Notes under the pieces: generated by a model
Databases searched by the model: none
The model's input: only the letters and a program-made list of their open reading frames with translations
Told to the model about the DNA's origin: nothing
Shown: one piece after another, positions 45,423 through 53,248 of the stretch
Position numbering within the stretch: the first letter of the stretch is position 1
Layout of the letters: each line of letters starts with the position of its first letter
DNA from: Alkaliphilus sp. NP8
GTDB lineage: Bacteria > Bacillota > Clostridia > Peptostreptococcales > Natronincolaceae
Assembly: GCA_015978205.1 (NCBI GenBank)
Contig: JADWMM010000027.1
Span: 109,641 to 173,640 of the forward strand
Direction: 5' to 3'
DNA length: 64,000 nt
Position numbers and translations under genes: made by a program

Positions 45423-46193
45423 TTATTCTATTAAATTATAGTTATCCATCAAGTAGATATTATCTTTAGTAAAATTAAATAGATTATCTAATTTAGTTAT
45501 ACCTACATTTTTAGGTATTAATATTGGATTAACCTCTGCGTTTTGTAATCTATTAATGTTTAGATTAAATCTATCGTTATTTGAAACTATCTCTTTTGCT
45601 GATGCAGTCCCTTTTCTACTAATTAGTTTTTGTAATTCTATTAATTCCTCTACTATTTTTTTAGTGTAATTTTAATTTAATATTTTAGTAGAATGATAGA
45701 TATTATAATAATTTCCTCTGTAGACTAACTTTTGCATATTCTTATTAAAAAAATACTGAGCATATACCTCATTAGAATAATTATCTAATGTCTTTATAAG
45801 TCCCCAATTCTCACTATTTTTTAAATAGTGTAATTCAGGTCTTTTTATATGAGTTTCAAACCTTAATACATTTTTAAATTCCTCTGCTTTAGGTATATTC
45901 CCCTTGTTAATGTAACATTCTTCTTTATTATAAATTATAGTATCATTAGAATTTTCATACCTACATATACTTTCTATTTGCTTGTTTTCTGAATAAACTT
46001 TTGCATCTAGTTTACTTAATAATTTAATATATAATTTCAATAAATCCTCATTAAATTTAAAGTCAATTTTATAATCAACTCTATTTAATTTAATATTACT
46101 AAAATCTATGTATCTAAAATAGCTTAATCTGTGCTTTATTTGCTTTATTAACTCATCATAATACTTATAATCGTATACATCTATATTAAGCAA
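45423..46193 (-). pseudogene. rolling-circle replication initiator-like gene, interrupted
   Basis: The first 173 codons (IKLNRVDYKIDFKF, KNVLRFETHIKRPELHYL, EVYAQYFF) resemble phage/plasmid gene II-type Rep proteins. A TAA at 45,672 interrupts the frame, which then continues in phase for 82 more codons (YTKKIVEELIELQKLISRKG) to 45,423, ending at a terminator. The N-terminus also appears cut: it begins with TTG right at the junction with the oxidoreductase tail. It is a dead Rep of a small mobile element. Confidence 0.7.
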
Positions 46194-46275
46194 ATTAGAA
46201 GGCTTAAATGAAAAAATAGATTTGATGCTAGAAGGTAAGCATACTGGTAGAACTATAGTTAATCTTGAAATGTAG
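46189..46275 (+). pseudogene. 3' tail of the split quinone oxidoreductase gene
   Basis: Twenty-eight codons ending in TAG read KIDLMLEGKHTGRTIVNLEM at their end, the typical C-terminus of YhdH/YhfP-type reductases (a GRxxV motif after a Gly-Lys). It is in the same orientation as the 5' part at 42,843-43,463. Confidence 0.75.
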
Positions 46276-46281
46276 ATTGGA

Positions 46282-47087
46282 GTGATATATATCAGATACC
46301 AAGGTACAGTTTATCGTCCCCCAAGCGAATTTGACAGTTTGATTATACAAGCTACTATAGGCTGTCCTCATAACAAATGTAGCTTTTGTAATATGTATAG
46401 TGAAAGACATTTTAGAATAAGATCTTTAGAAGAAATAATGAAAGATTTAGAAATAGGAAAATGTCAATCTGGAAAAGACATTGAAAGTATATTTTTTGGT
46501 GATGGAAACACTATACTAATGAAAACAAAAGATTTGTTAAAATTACTTGATTATTGTAAAGAACTTTTAAGAGAGTAACAATGTATGGTTCAGCTCAGTA
46601 TATCAATTTAAAGAGCTTAGATGAATTTATTAAGCTAAAGAAAGCAGGCTTAACCAGAATACATTGTGAGATGGAATCAGGTGATAATAATGTTCTAAAG
46701 TTAATGAATAAAGGTTTCACAAAAGAGGGAATGTCTAAGGCTGGAAATCTAATTAAAAGGTCTAATATTGAGTTAAGTTTGTACTATATTGTTGGATTGG
46801 GTGGTACTGACTTATCTGAACAACATGCAATTAACAGTGCTAAGCTAATGAATGAAATAAATCCAGACTTTATTAGGCTTAGAACACTTATTCCATTTAA
46901 GAATACTTCTTTATATAAGCTATATATAGAAAATAACTTTAAAATTCTAAATGCACATGAAGCCTTAAAAGAAACTAAACTTTTTGTTAAAACATTAGAT
47001 AATATAGATAGCCATTTTCTAAGCGACCATATGTCAAATTACTGTAATGTCAATGAAAAATTTCCAGAGGATAAAAAAAGATTTTAA
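46282..47087 (+). pseudogene. radical SAM protein gene with lost start and frameshift
   Basis: The first part has the radical SAM cluster motif in IGCPHNKCSFCNMYSER and the GDGN glycine motif. It ends at TAA 46,576. A one-base shift before that stop restores KRVTMYGSAQYINL and the rest of the family (CEMESGDNNVLKLMNKG, YYIVGLGGTDLSEQHAI). A good ribosome binding site (TTGGAG) points to a start where ATCAGATAC now stands for ATGAGATAC; a GTG just upstream is the only nominal start. The full protein would be about 265 residues. Substrate unknown. Confidence 0.8.
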
Positions 47088-47331
47088 AACAATTAGATTA
47101 TTCATTGTCATTAGATGAATCAAATTTTAGATCTCCCACATCGGGAATTCTTTAAGATTTTTTATTATAAATTAAAATAAGTTTTATTTGTTTTTTACTT
47201 AAAATACAAATTTAATATTTCAAAATCAATATTTAATATCAAATTTATTACTTCAGATTATATTTATATTGAATTAAATCATTTATAGATGATAATAAAT
47301 ATAAAAAACTATCTCTAATATGTATTTTCTT

Positions 47332-47371
47332 AGTTATAAATTATTGAACTGTTGTTCAATAATTTATAACT
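47332..47371. repeat. perfect 18-bp hairpin with TGTT loop
   Basis: AGTTATAAATTATTGAAC and its exact reverse complement surround TGTT, 23 bases before the RelE-like frame. No T tract follows. It could be a terminator remnant, an operator for a toxin-antitoxin pair, or an insertion scar. The rest of the 47,088-47,394 spacer holds nothing definite. Confidence 0.7.
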
Positions 47372-47394
47372 GAATTATAACACCAAACACACGA

Positions 47395-47598
47395 TTGATC
47401 AGGAGAATACCGTATAAGTATTACTTAACGGATGTTTTGTGGGAAATGCTGACCCTACCCTATATTAAAGGTAATTTAAAGGATTATTGGAGATATAGGA
47501 TAGGTAATTATAGAATAATTGCGGAAATAAATGATAATGAAGTTAAGATATTAATAATCGAATTAGGCCATAGAAAAGATATTTATAAAAAGCTCTAA
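47395..47598 (+). CDS. RelE/ParE-type toxin, N-terminally truncated
   Basis: The 67-residue frame ends with a good RelE C-terminal half: GNLKDYWRYRIGNYRIIAEI and IIELGHRKDIYKKL. The first 20 residues do not fit the family, there is no ribosome binding site before the TTG, and no antitoxin gene lies on either side. It is probably a broken remnant of a toxin-antitoxin pair between the lost Mod and the Res gene. Confidence 0.65.
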   Translation: MIRRIPYKYYLTDVLWEMLTLPYIKGNLKDYWRYRIGNYRIIAEINDNEVKILIIELGHRKDIYKKL

Positions 47599-47660
47599 TT
47601 TCTTGGGCTTTTTCTTTTTCGGTTAACTGATTATAGAAAATAACATGTATAAAGATTTTA

Positions 47661-50507
47661 GTGGCTGCTACTGGTACTGGTAAAACATATGTATATTTAA
47701 AGACTATATTAGATTTACACTTTAAGTATAATAAAGCATTTAATAAGTTTATCATAGTAGTGCCATCTATCCCTATAAAACTTGGAGTAGAAAAGAGTAT
47801 AGAAGTATTTAAAGAAAAATTTGAAAACGATTATGATGGAATTGATATAACTAAACACACTATAGTATATGATGCAAATATGAAAAATAGTGTTAAGACT
47901 ATTAGGGATGAATTTATAAATAAAAACGGGCTTTCTATACTGATTATAAATACTCAAGCCTTTAATTCTAAGAATAATAAACTTAGAGATAGTGATGCAG
48001 AAGGAAATATACTTGGAATATCTGCTTGGGACGAGATGAAGTATATAAATCCTGTTATTATAATAGATGAGCCACAAAAATTTGATGGTGGTAAAGACAA
48101 AGATTTTACAAAGACTATGAAAGCTATATATGCTACAGAACCAAGGTTTATTTTAAGATACTCTGCTACACACAGAAGAAATCTAAATGTAGTTTATAGA
48201 TTAGATTCTTATGATGCGTATATTAATGAGCTTGTAAAAAGAATTAGAGTTAAGACTGTTAAAAGAAGAATTTCTAAAGATCATCCGTATATTAAATTTA
48301 GAAGTATTACAAATGATTTAAATGCAAAGATAGAAATATTCAGCAAAGGTGTAGCTGGTGAACCAAAGATCAAAGTTTTTGACGTAAATAAAAATAATGG
48401 TGATTTATACGAACTTTCTGGAGATTTAAAACAATATAAAGGAATGAGAATTGCAGAAAATCCTAGGAAAGATGATAGAGTTTTAAAGATAGATAAGAAT
48501 GGAAGAATAGTTGAACTAAAGGAAGGGGAAGAGGATAATTCTTTTACTGAAATTGATATTATAAGGTATCAGATGGAAATAGCTATAGAATCTCATTTAG
48601 ATCAACAGTTTAGACTTTTAGATGCAGGTAAAAAAATTAAAGCACTTTCACTTTTTTTTATAGATGAAGTTGCTAAAGTTCGTGGAAAAGATGGAGAAGA
48701 TGGTGAATACTTTAAACTTTTTGATGAAATATATGAGAAAGTTATAAAAAGACCTAAGTATAAAGGAAAATTTGAACAATATAGTGAGTACTTCAAAAAT
48801 TATGAAAATGTAAAGGAAGTAAGACAAGGATATTTTGCTATAGATAAAAATCAGAAGATAGCCAAACTGGATGAATCTAGACTTGAAAAGGAAAACTGGA
48901 GAAAACCAGAAAGAGAAGCTATTGCTAATGGAACAGAACTTATACTTGAGAAAAAAGAAGAATTACTTTCTTTTGATGCTCCACTAACATTTATATTTTC
49001 TCACTCAGCTTTAAGAGAAGGTTGGGATAATCCTAATGTATTTACTCTGTGTACTCTTAAAAAGTCGGATAATGAAATAGCTAAGAAGCAGGAAATCGGT
49101 AGGGGGCTTAGACTTCCTGTAGATATATATGGTAATAGACACAAAGACCAAGAGTATAATGTGTTAACTGTTGTTGCTAACAGTAGTTATGATGAATTTA
49201 GTAAATCTCTTCAAAAATCATATAATGAAGATATAGGATTTGACAAAGAAGAAGTAGATATAAATGTTGCATATAAAGTATTTAAAGAAGCTGGTTTAAA
49301 AGAAGAAAAAGTAGATTCAGATTTAGCAACAGAATTTATAACTGAACTTAGAAACAATGGAATTATAGATAATAAAAATAAACTTAAAAAAGATATATCT
49401 AATAAATTAGATAATTTAGAGTTTAAAAACGAAATATTAAATTCGCATGTAATTAAGTTAAAAGAAAAGATATCAGATGTTATGAGTGAAAAAGGTTCTA
49501 GAAGAATTGTTATAGAAGATGGAGATGAAGAGGAAGTTAAAAACAATTGGAACTCTTTTATAACTGAAGAAGGATTTAAAGAAATAGTATTTAATTTAAA
49601 AAATAGACTTGAATATAGAAGTCATTACAAAGTAAAAATAGATGATGATTTATTTATAAATGAAACTATAAAAAACTTAAATGAAAAACTAAATTATAGA
49701 GAATTAGACGAACAATATTTGAGCATTGAGGAAGCAAAAGAAGTAAGAGATAAAATAAAAGGCTTTGACATGAAAAAATTATTAGAAACAGATAGAAAAA
49801 TTCAAGATGGTGAAATAAAGATAGAAAGAACTAAATTTGAAGTAATAGATTATATAATGGAAGCTACAGATTTACCAAGAAAGGCTTTAGGAAGAATTTA
49901 TGATGGAATTGAGAAAAAACAGCTTTTTAATAATCAAGAAAATTTAGATTTAGGGCTTGAAATAGTTAAATCTACTCTGATAGATCATATAAGTGAAAGA
50001 CCGATAGAGTATGATTTAATTGAAGGTTATAAATTGAAAGATAAAGAAATATTTAAAATGGATACTATTATTAATACTGAAATAGGAGATAGTAAAAAAT
50101 ATATGTACCCATTAAATCCTAGAGAAGGTTTTACTGATAAAGGTATAAGTAAGTATTATAAATTTGATAGTCAAGGAGAACTTAAGTTTGCTCAACAGCT
50201 AGATAATGATAAAAAGGTAATACTTTTTACTAAGCTTTATAAAGGTGGATTTGTAATAGATACACCTTATGGAAACTATACTCCAGACTGGGCGATTATA
50301 TATGAAAATGAAAATGGCAGTCAAGAACTTTATTTTATAGTAGAAACTAAGTTTCAAAAAAATGAAGAAGATTTAACCCCTGTAGAAAAGTTAAAGATAA
50401 AATGTGGTAAGGCACATTTTAAAGCAGTAAGTGAACAAGCTAATTTATTAACAAAATTTGATTGGGCAAATTCTTATAGAGATTTTAAAAGGAAAGGAAA
50501 TTTATAA
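47661..50507 (+). CDS. type III restriction enzyme Res subunit, lacking its N-terminus
   Basis: The 948-codon frame starts, from a GTG without a ribosome binding site, directly at Walker A (AATGTGKTYVYLKT), which lies about 60 residues into intact Res proteins. Other superfamily 2 motifs follow: DEPQ, RYSATHR and QEIGRGLRLPVD. The C-terminal nuclease is visible as TPDWAIIYENENG and VETK, a PD-ExK site. A stop codon lies eight codons upstream of Walker A in this frame, so the 5' end is truly lost. No Mod gene is present, so the system cannot work as type III restriction. Confidence 0.85.
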   Translation: MAATGTGKTYVYLKTILDLHFKYNKAFNKFIIVVPSIPIKLGVEKSIEVFKEKFENDYDGIDITKHTIVYDANMKNSVKTIRDEFINKNGLSILIINTQAFNSKNNKLRDSDAEGNILGISAWDEMKYINPVIIIDEPQKFDGGKDKDFTKTMKAIYATEPRFILRYSATHRRNLNVVYRLDSYDAYINELVKRIRVKTVKRRISKDHPYIKFRSITNDLNAKIEIFSKGVAGEPKIKVFDVNKNNGDLYELSGDLKQYKGMRIAENPRKDDRVLKIDKNGRIVELKEGEEDNSFTEIDIIRYQMEIAIESHLDQQFRLLDAGKKIKALSLFFIDEVAKVRGKDGEDGEYFKLFDEIYEKVIKRPKYKGKFEQYSEYFKNYENVKEVRQGYFAIDKNQKIAKLDESRLEKENWRKPEREAIANGTELILEKKEELLSFDAPLTFIFSHSALREGWDNPNVFTLCTLKKSDNEIAKKQEIGRGLRLPVDIYGNRHKDQEYNVLTVVANSSYDEFSKSLQKSYNEDIGFDKEEVDINVAYKVFKEAGLKEEKVDSDLATEFITELRNNGIIDNKNKLKKDISNKLDNLEFKNEILNSHVIKLKEKISDVMSEKGSRRIVIEDGDEEEVKNNWNSFITEEGFKEIVFNLKNRLEYRSHYKVKIDDDLFINETIKNLNEKLNYRELDEQYLSIEEAKEVRDKIKGFDMKKLLETDRKIQDGEIKIERTKFEVIDYIMEATDLPRKALGRIYDGIEKKQLFNNQENLDLGLEIVKSTLIDHISERPIEYDLIEGYKLKDKEIFKMDTIINTEIGDSKKYMYPLNPREGFTDKGISKYYKFDSQGELKFAQQLDNDKKVILFTKLYKGGFVIDTPYGNYTPDWAIIYENENGSQELYFIVETKFQKNEEDLTPVEKLKIKCGKAHFKAVSEQANLLTKFDWANSYRDFKRKGNL

Positions 50508-50671
50508 CTTGGTAAGCTTAGTATGTAAATAATTTTCTGATTTAAGGTTAAATAACTTTTATATTATGGTTCTTTATAATATCTTTTTCAGAAAGTTTCT
50601 TTTTAGGAATTAATGATATATTTACTATTATTCTAACTATAATAAAGCTATTACAATAAAGGAGAAAAATC

Positions 50672-50893
50672 ATGGCAGAAATAAAATACGATATACAAGA
50701 AAATATAGGAACATTATCAGAATCTAATAAAGGATGGACTAAGGAATTAAACCTTATTAGTTGGAACGGTAGAGCTCCAAAATATGATTTAAGAGATTGG
50801 GCACCAGAACATGAAAAGATGGGTAAAGGTATTACTTTAAGTAACGAGGAGCTTAAGAAGCTTAGAGATATATTGAATGATATGGATTTGTAA
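50672..50893 (+). CDS. YdbC/PC4-family single-strand nucleic-acid-binding protein
   Basis: A 73-residue protein after AAAGGAG. It matches the YdbC/PC4-like fold: IGTLSESNKGWTKELNLISWNG, then PKYDLRDWAPEHEKMGKGITL and a C-terminal helix. Members bind single-stranded DNA and are thought to help transcription or replication. It stands alone and looks intact, unlike its neighbours. Confidence 0.88.
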   Translation: MAEIKYDIQENIGTLSESNKGWTKELNLISWNGRAPKYDLRDWAPEHEKMGKGITLSNEELKKLRDILNDMDL

Positions 50894-51077
50894 ATAACTC
50901 TATGCTTTAAGATTAAATAGTTCGGATCTAGCAACAATTAAATAAATGAATAAATTTTAGTTGTCTTTAAATTTATTTATATAGTTGCCAAAATTATAAT
51001 TAGATATACATAAAATATTATAATTTTGGCAATAATTTTTATAATAGGGAGGTTTTTATTAAACTACAGATTAATTG

Positions 51078-51398
51078 CTATTTACTTAAAACCTTAATAA
51101 GTTTTATGCCTTCCTTAAACCCACCACGTTCTTCTTTTTTCTTAATTCTTATATCTTCCAATTCTTCTTTAGAAATATTTTTAGAATCTAAAATACCATA
51201 AATCACTTCCAAAATATCTGCAAGCTCTTCAACCTCGTTGCTTTCTAAATACTCACTAACTTCTTCTTGTAATTTTAAATTTAATAGTTCTGTAAGTTCA
51301 TCTTTTTCTACAATTTTAATTTCACATTTTTTGTTGCTAGATGCTATTATTTCTGGAATGTTATCTCGTACTAGTTTATTATAGATTTCTTCACTCAT
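51078..51398 (-). CDS. MazG-like nucleoside triphosphate pyrophosphohydrolase family protein
   Basis: A 106-residue all-helical protein. The start YNKLVRDNIPEII and the acidic metal-binding pattern KLQEEVSEYL...EELADILEVIYGIL are typical of small MazG-like/phosphoribosyl-ATP pyrophosphatase-like proteins. They remove damaged or excess nucleotides. AAAGGAATT precedes the ATG. Its position next to a McrBC-type locus may be chance. Confidence 0.88.
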   Translation of the reverse strand: MSEEIYNKLVRDNIPEIIASSNKKCEIKIVEKDELTELLNLKLQEEVSEYLESNEVEELADILEVIYGILDSKNISKEELEDIRIKKKEERGGFKEGIKLIKVLSK

Positions 51399-51637
51399 GT
51401 TAAATTCCTTTCATATAGTATTTTTAAAATATAATCCATATCTTAAGTATAAAATCAATACTACTTTTAAGTTTTTTTAATTATACTTTTACACTTTCTA
51501 TATATAACACTGATATCCTTTTATAAAATTATATTAAAGGTAATAAACATTTTGAAAATGAAGGAATAAATTAAGATATATGGAATTATTATTTTAAGTA
51601 CAGAAATATATAACATAACAACAGGGGAAGGGATAAA

Positions 51638-53248
51638 GTGATAAATTTAAAAAGCTTTTTAGAATATTTAGGACCAGTAGATAGTTTGTATGGATATAAT
51701 CGTTCATATAAGATGGTATTACTAATATATATGTTAGAATTGGCAGATAATGAGGGTAATATAAATCAAGATGAATTATATGAAAATATTCATCAGTACT
51801 ATGTAAAAAGAAATAATAAAAACTTAAAAGTAGAACTAAGTGATAGTGCTATACAAAAAGAAATTAGTAACTTAACAGTAGCTACTGTTAAAAAAACTAT
51901 AAATTCAAATGCTTTTAATGTTATTAAAAATAAAGGTTTTATTAATAAAAAAATAATCGATGACATAACATATATTTATTTTGTACAAGAGTTATGGAAA
52001 GAGCTTAAGTATTATGATACAGATAAATTAAAAGGTCTATTAAAAGAAAAACTTGAATTATACTACAAAAATTATGTTAAAGATGGTGAAATTCATAATA
52101 TGTCTACGGAAAAAATAATAAACCACATAACTAAATATATCTCTGCACAAGGCTTTAAATATGATAAAGATGAAATAAAGAACTTTTATTTATCTCTTAA
52201 ATCAAAACCGTTCGTATTGCTTGCAGGTATTTCTGGAACGGGAAAAAGTAAGTTAGCTCAATTATTTGCAGAGGCCGTAGGTGCTACTTCTGAAAATGGC
52301 AGATATAATATAATACCAGTGCGGCCGGATTGGTCAGATCCATCGGATCTATTAGGTTATAGAAATATAGAAGGATGTTTTCAGCCTGGTCCACTAACTA
52401 CTGCTATAAAAAATGCAGTAGATAACCCTGAATTACCTTATTTTATATGTCTTGATGAAATGAATTTAGCTAGAGTTGAATATTACTTTAGTGATATTTT
52501 ATCTATTATAGAAACAAGAAAAATTAAGGATAAAATAGTTACGGACAAGCTGTTTAAATCTGAGTTTTTTGGAAATGATACTGAATCAAAAGAAAAATAC
52601 AGCAATTTATATATACCGGATAACTTATATATTATCGGAACTGTTAATATGGACGAAACAACTTTTCCATTTAGTAAAAAAGTATTAGATAGAGCCAATA
52701 CTATAGAATTCAATAAAGTAAATTTAAATGTAGATTTTGATATTTTTAATGATAATTCTGAAGAAATCGAACCTATAAATATAGATAATAAAAAAGTATC
52801 TTCAAAGTACATAAAATTAGCAGATTGTATTGAAGAAAGAGATCATATTGAGGAAGTAGTTTATATATTAGAAAAGATAAACGATATCTTAGAGGAAGTT
52901 AATCTACAATTTGGATATAGAATTCGAGATGAAATAACTTTTTATTCTTTGTATGCAGTAAATGAAAAATTAATGGACTTTAATAAATCAATGGACTATG
53001 CAATTAAACAAAAGATTTTGCCTAGAATTCAAGGAAGTAATTTAAGTATTAAAAAGGCTCTAATAGATTTATTTGTTTTCTTTGTAAACGATAACAGTAC
53101 AAAATATGATCCTGAACATAATAATAATGAAGAAAATATGTCTAAGTACATAAAAGAAAACACTGTTAACTATCCTCTTTGTGCTGAAAAGATATGGAGA
53201 ATGGTTAGGAGGTACGAGACCGATGGTTTCACAACCTTCTGGGAATAA
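51638..53248 (+). CDS. McrB-like AAA+ ATPase of a type IV restriction system
   Basis: A 536-residue protein starting at GTG after AGGGGAAGGG. The first ~150 residues are a helical N-terminal domain that probably reads the target. The McrB-type AAA+ module follows, with Walker A GISGTGKSK at 197-205, the PVRPDWSDPSDLLGY segment, Walker B DEMNLARVE at 273, sensor GTVNMDET and DRANTIEF. McrB proteins translocate along DNA using GTP and drive a partner nuclease. The partner, a DUF2357 protein, overlaps its 3' end by 26 bases. Intact. Confidence 0.9.
   Translation: MINLKSFLEYLGPVDSLYGYNRSYKMVLLIYMLELADNEGNINQDELYENIHQYYVKRNNKNLKVELSDSAIQKEISNLTVATVKKTINSNAFNVIKNKGFINKKIIDDITYIYFVQELWKELKYYDTDKLKGLLKEKLELYYKNYVKDGEIHNMSTEKIINHITKYISAQGFKYDKDEIKNFYLSLKSKPFVLLAGISGTGKSKLAQLFAEAVGATSENGRYNIIPVRPDWSDPSDLLGYRNIEGCFQPGPLTTAIKNAVDNPELPYFICLDEMNLARVEYYFSDILSIIETRKIKDKIVTDKLFKSEFFGNDTESKEKYSNLYIPDNLYIIGTVNMDETTFPFSKKVLDRANTIEFNKVNLNVDFDIFNDNSEEIEPINIDNKKVSSKYIKLADCIEERDHIEEVVYILEKINDILEEVNLQFGYRIRDEITFYSLYAVNEKLMDFNKSMDYAIKQKILPRIQGSNLSIKKALIDLFVFFVNDNSTKYDPEHNNNEENMSKYIKENTVNYPLCAEKIWRMVRRYETDGFTTFWE

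Noticed and set aside
36390..47690. Recombination between the DUF3427-type helicase fragment (ends LIVAATG) and the Res frame (begins VAATGTGKT)
   Set aside because: The protein motif is shared by all such helicases, and the nucleotide sequences around the two Walker A motifs are not similar.
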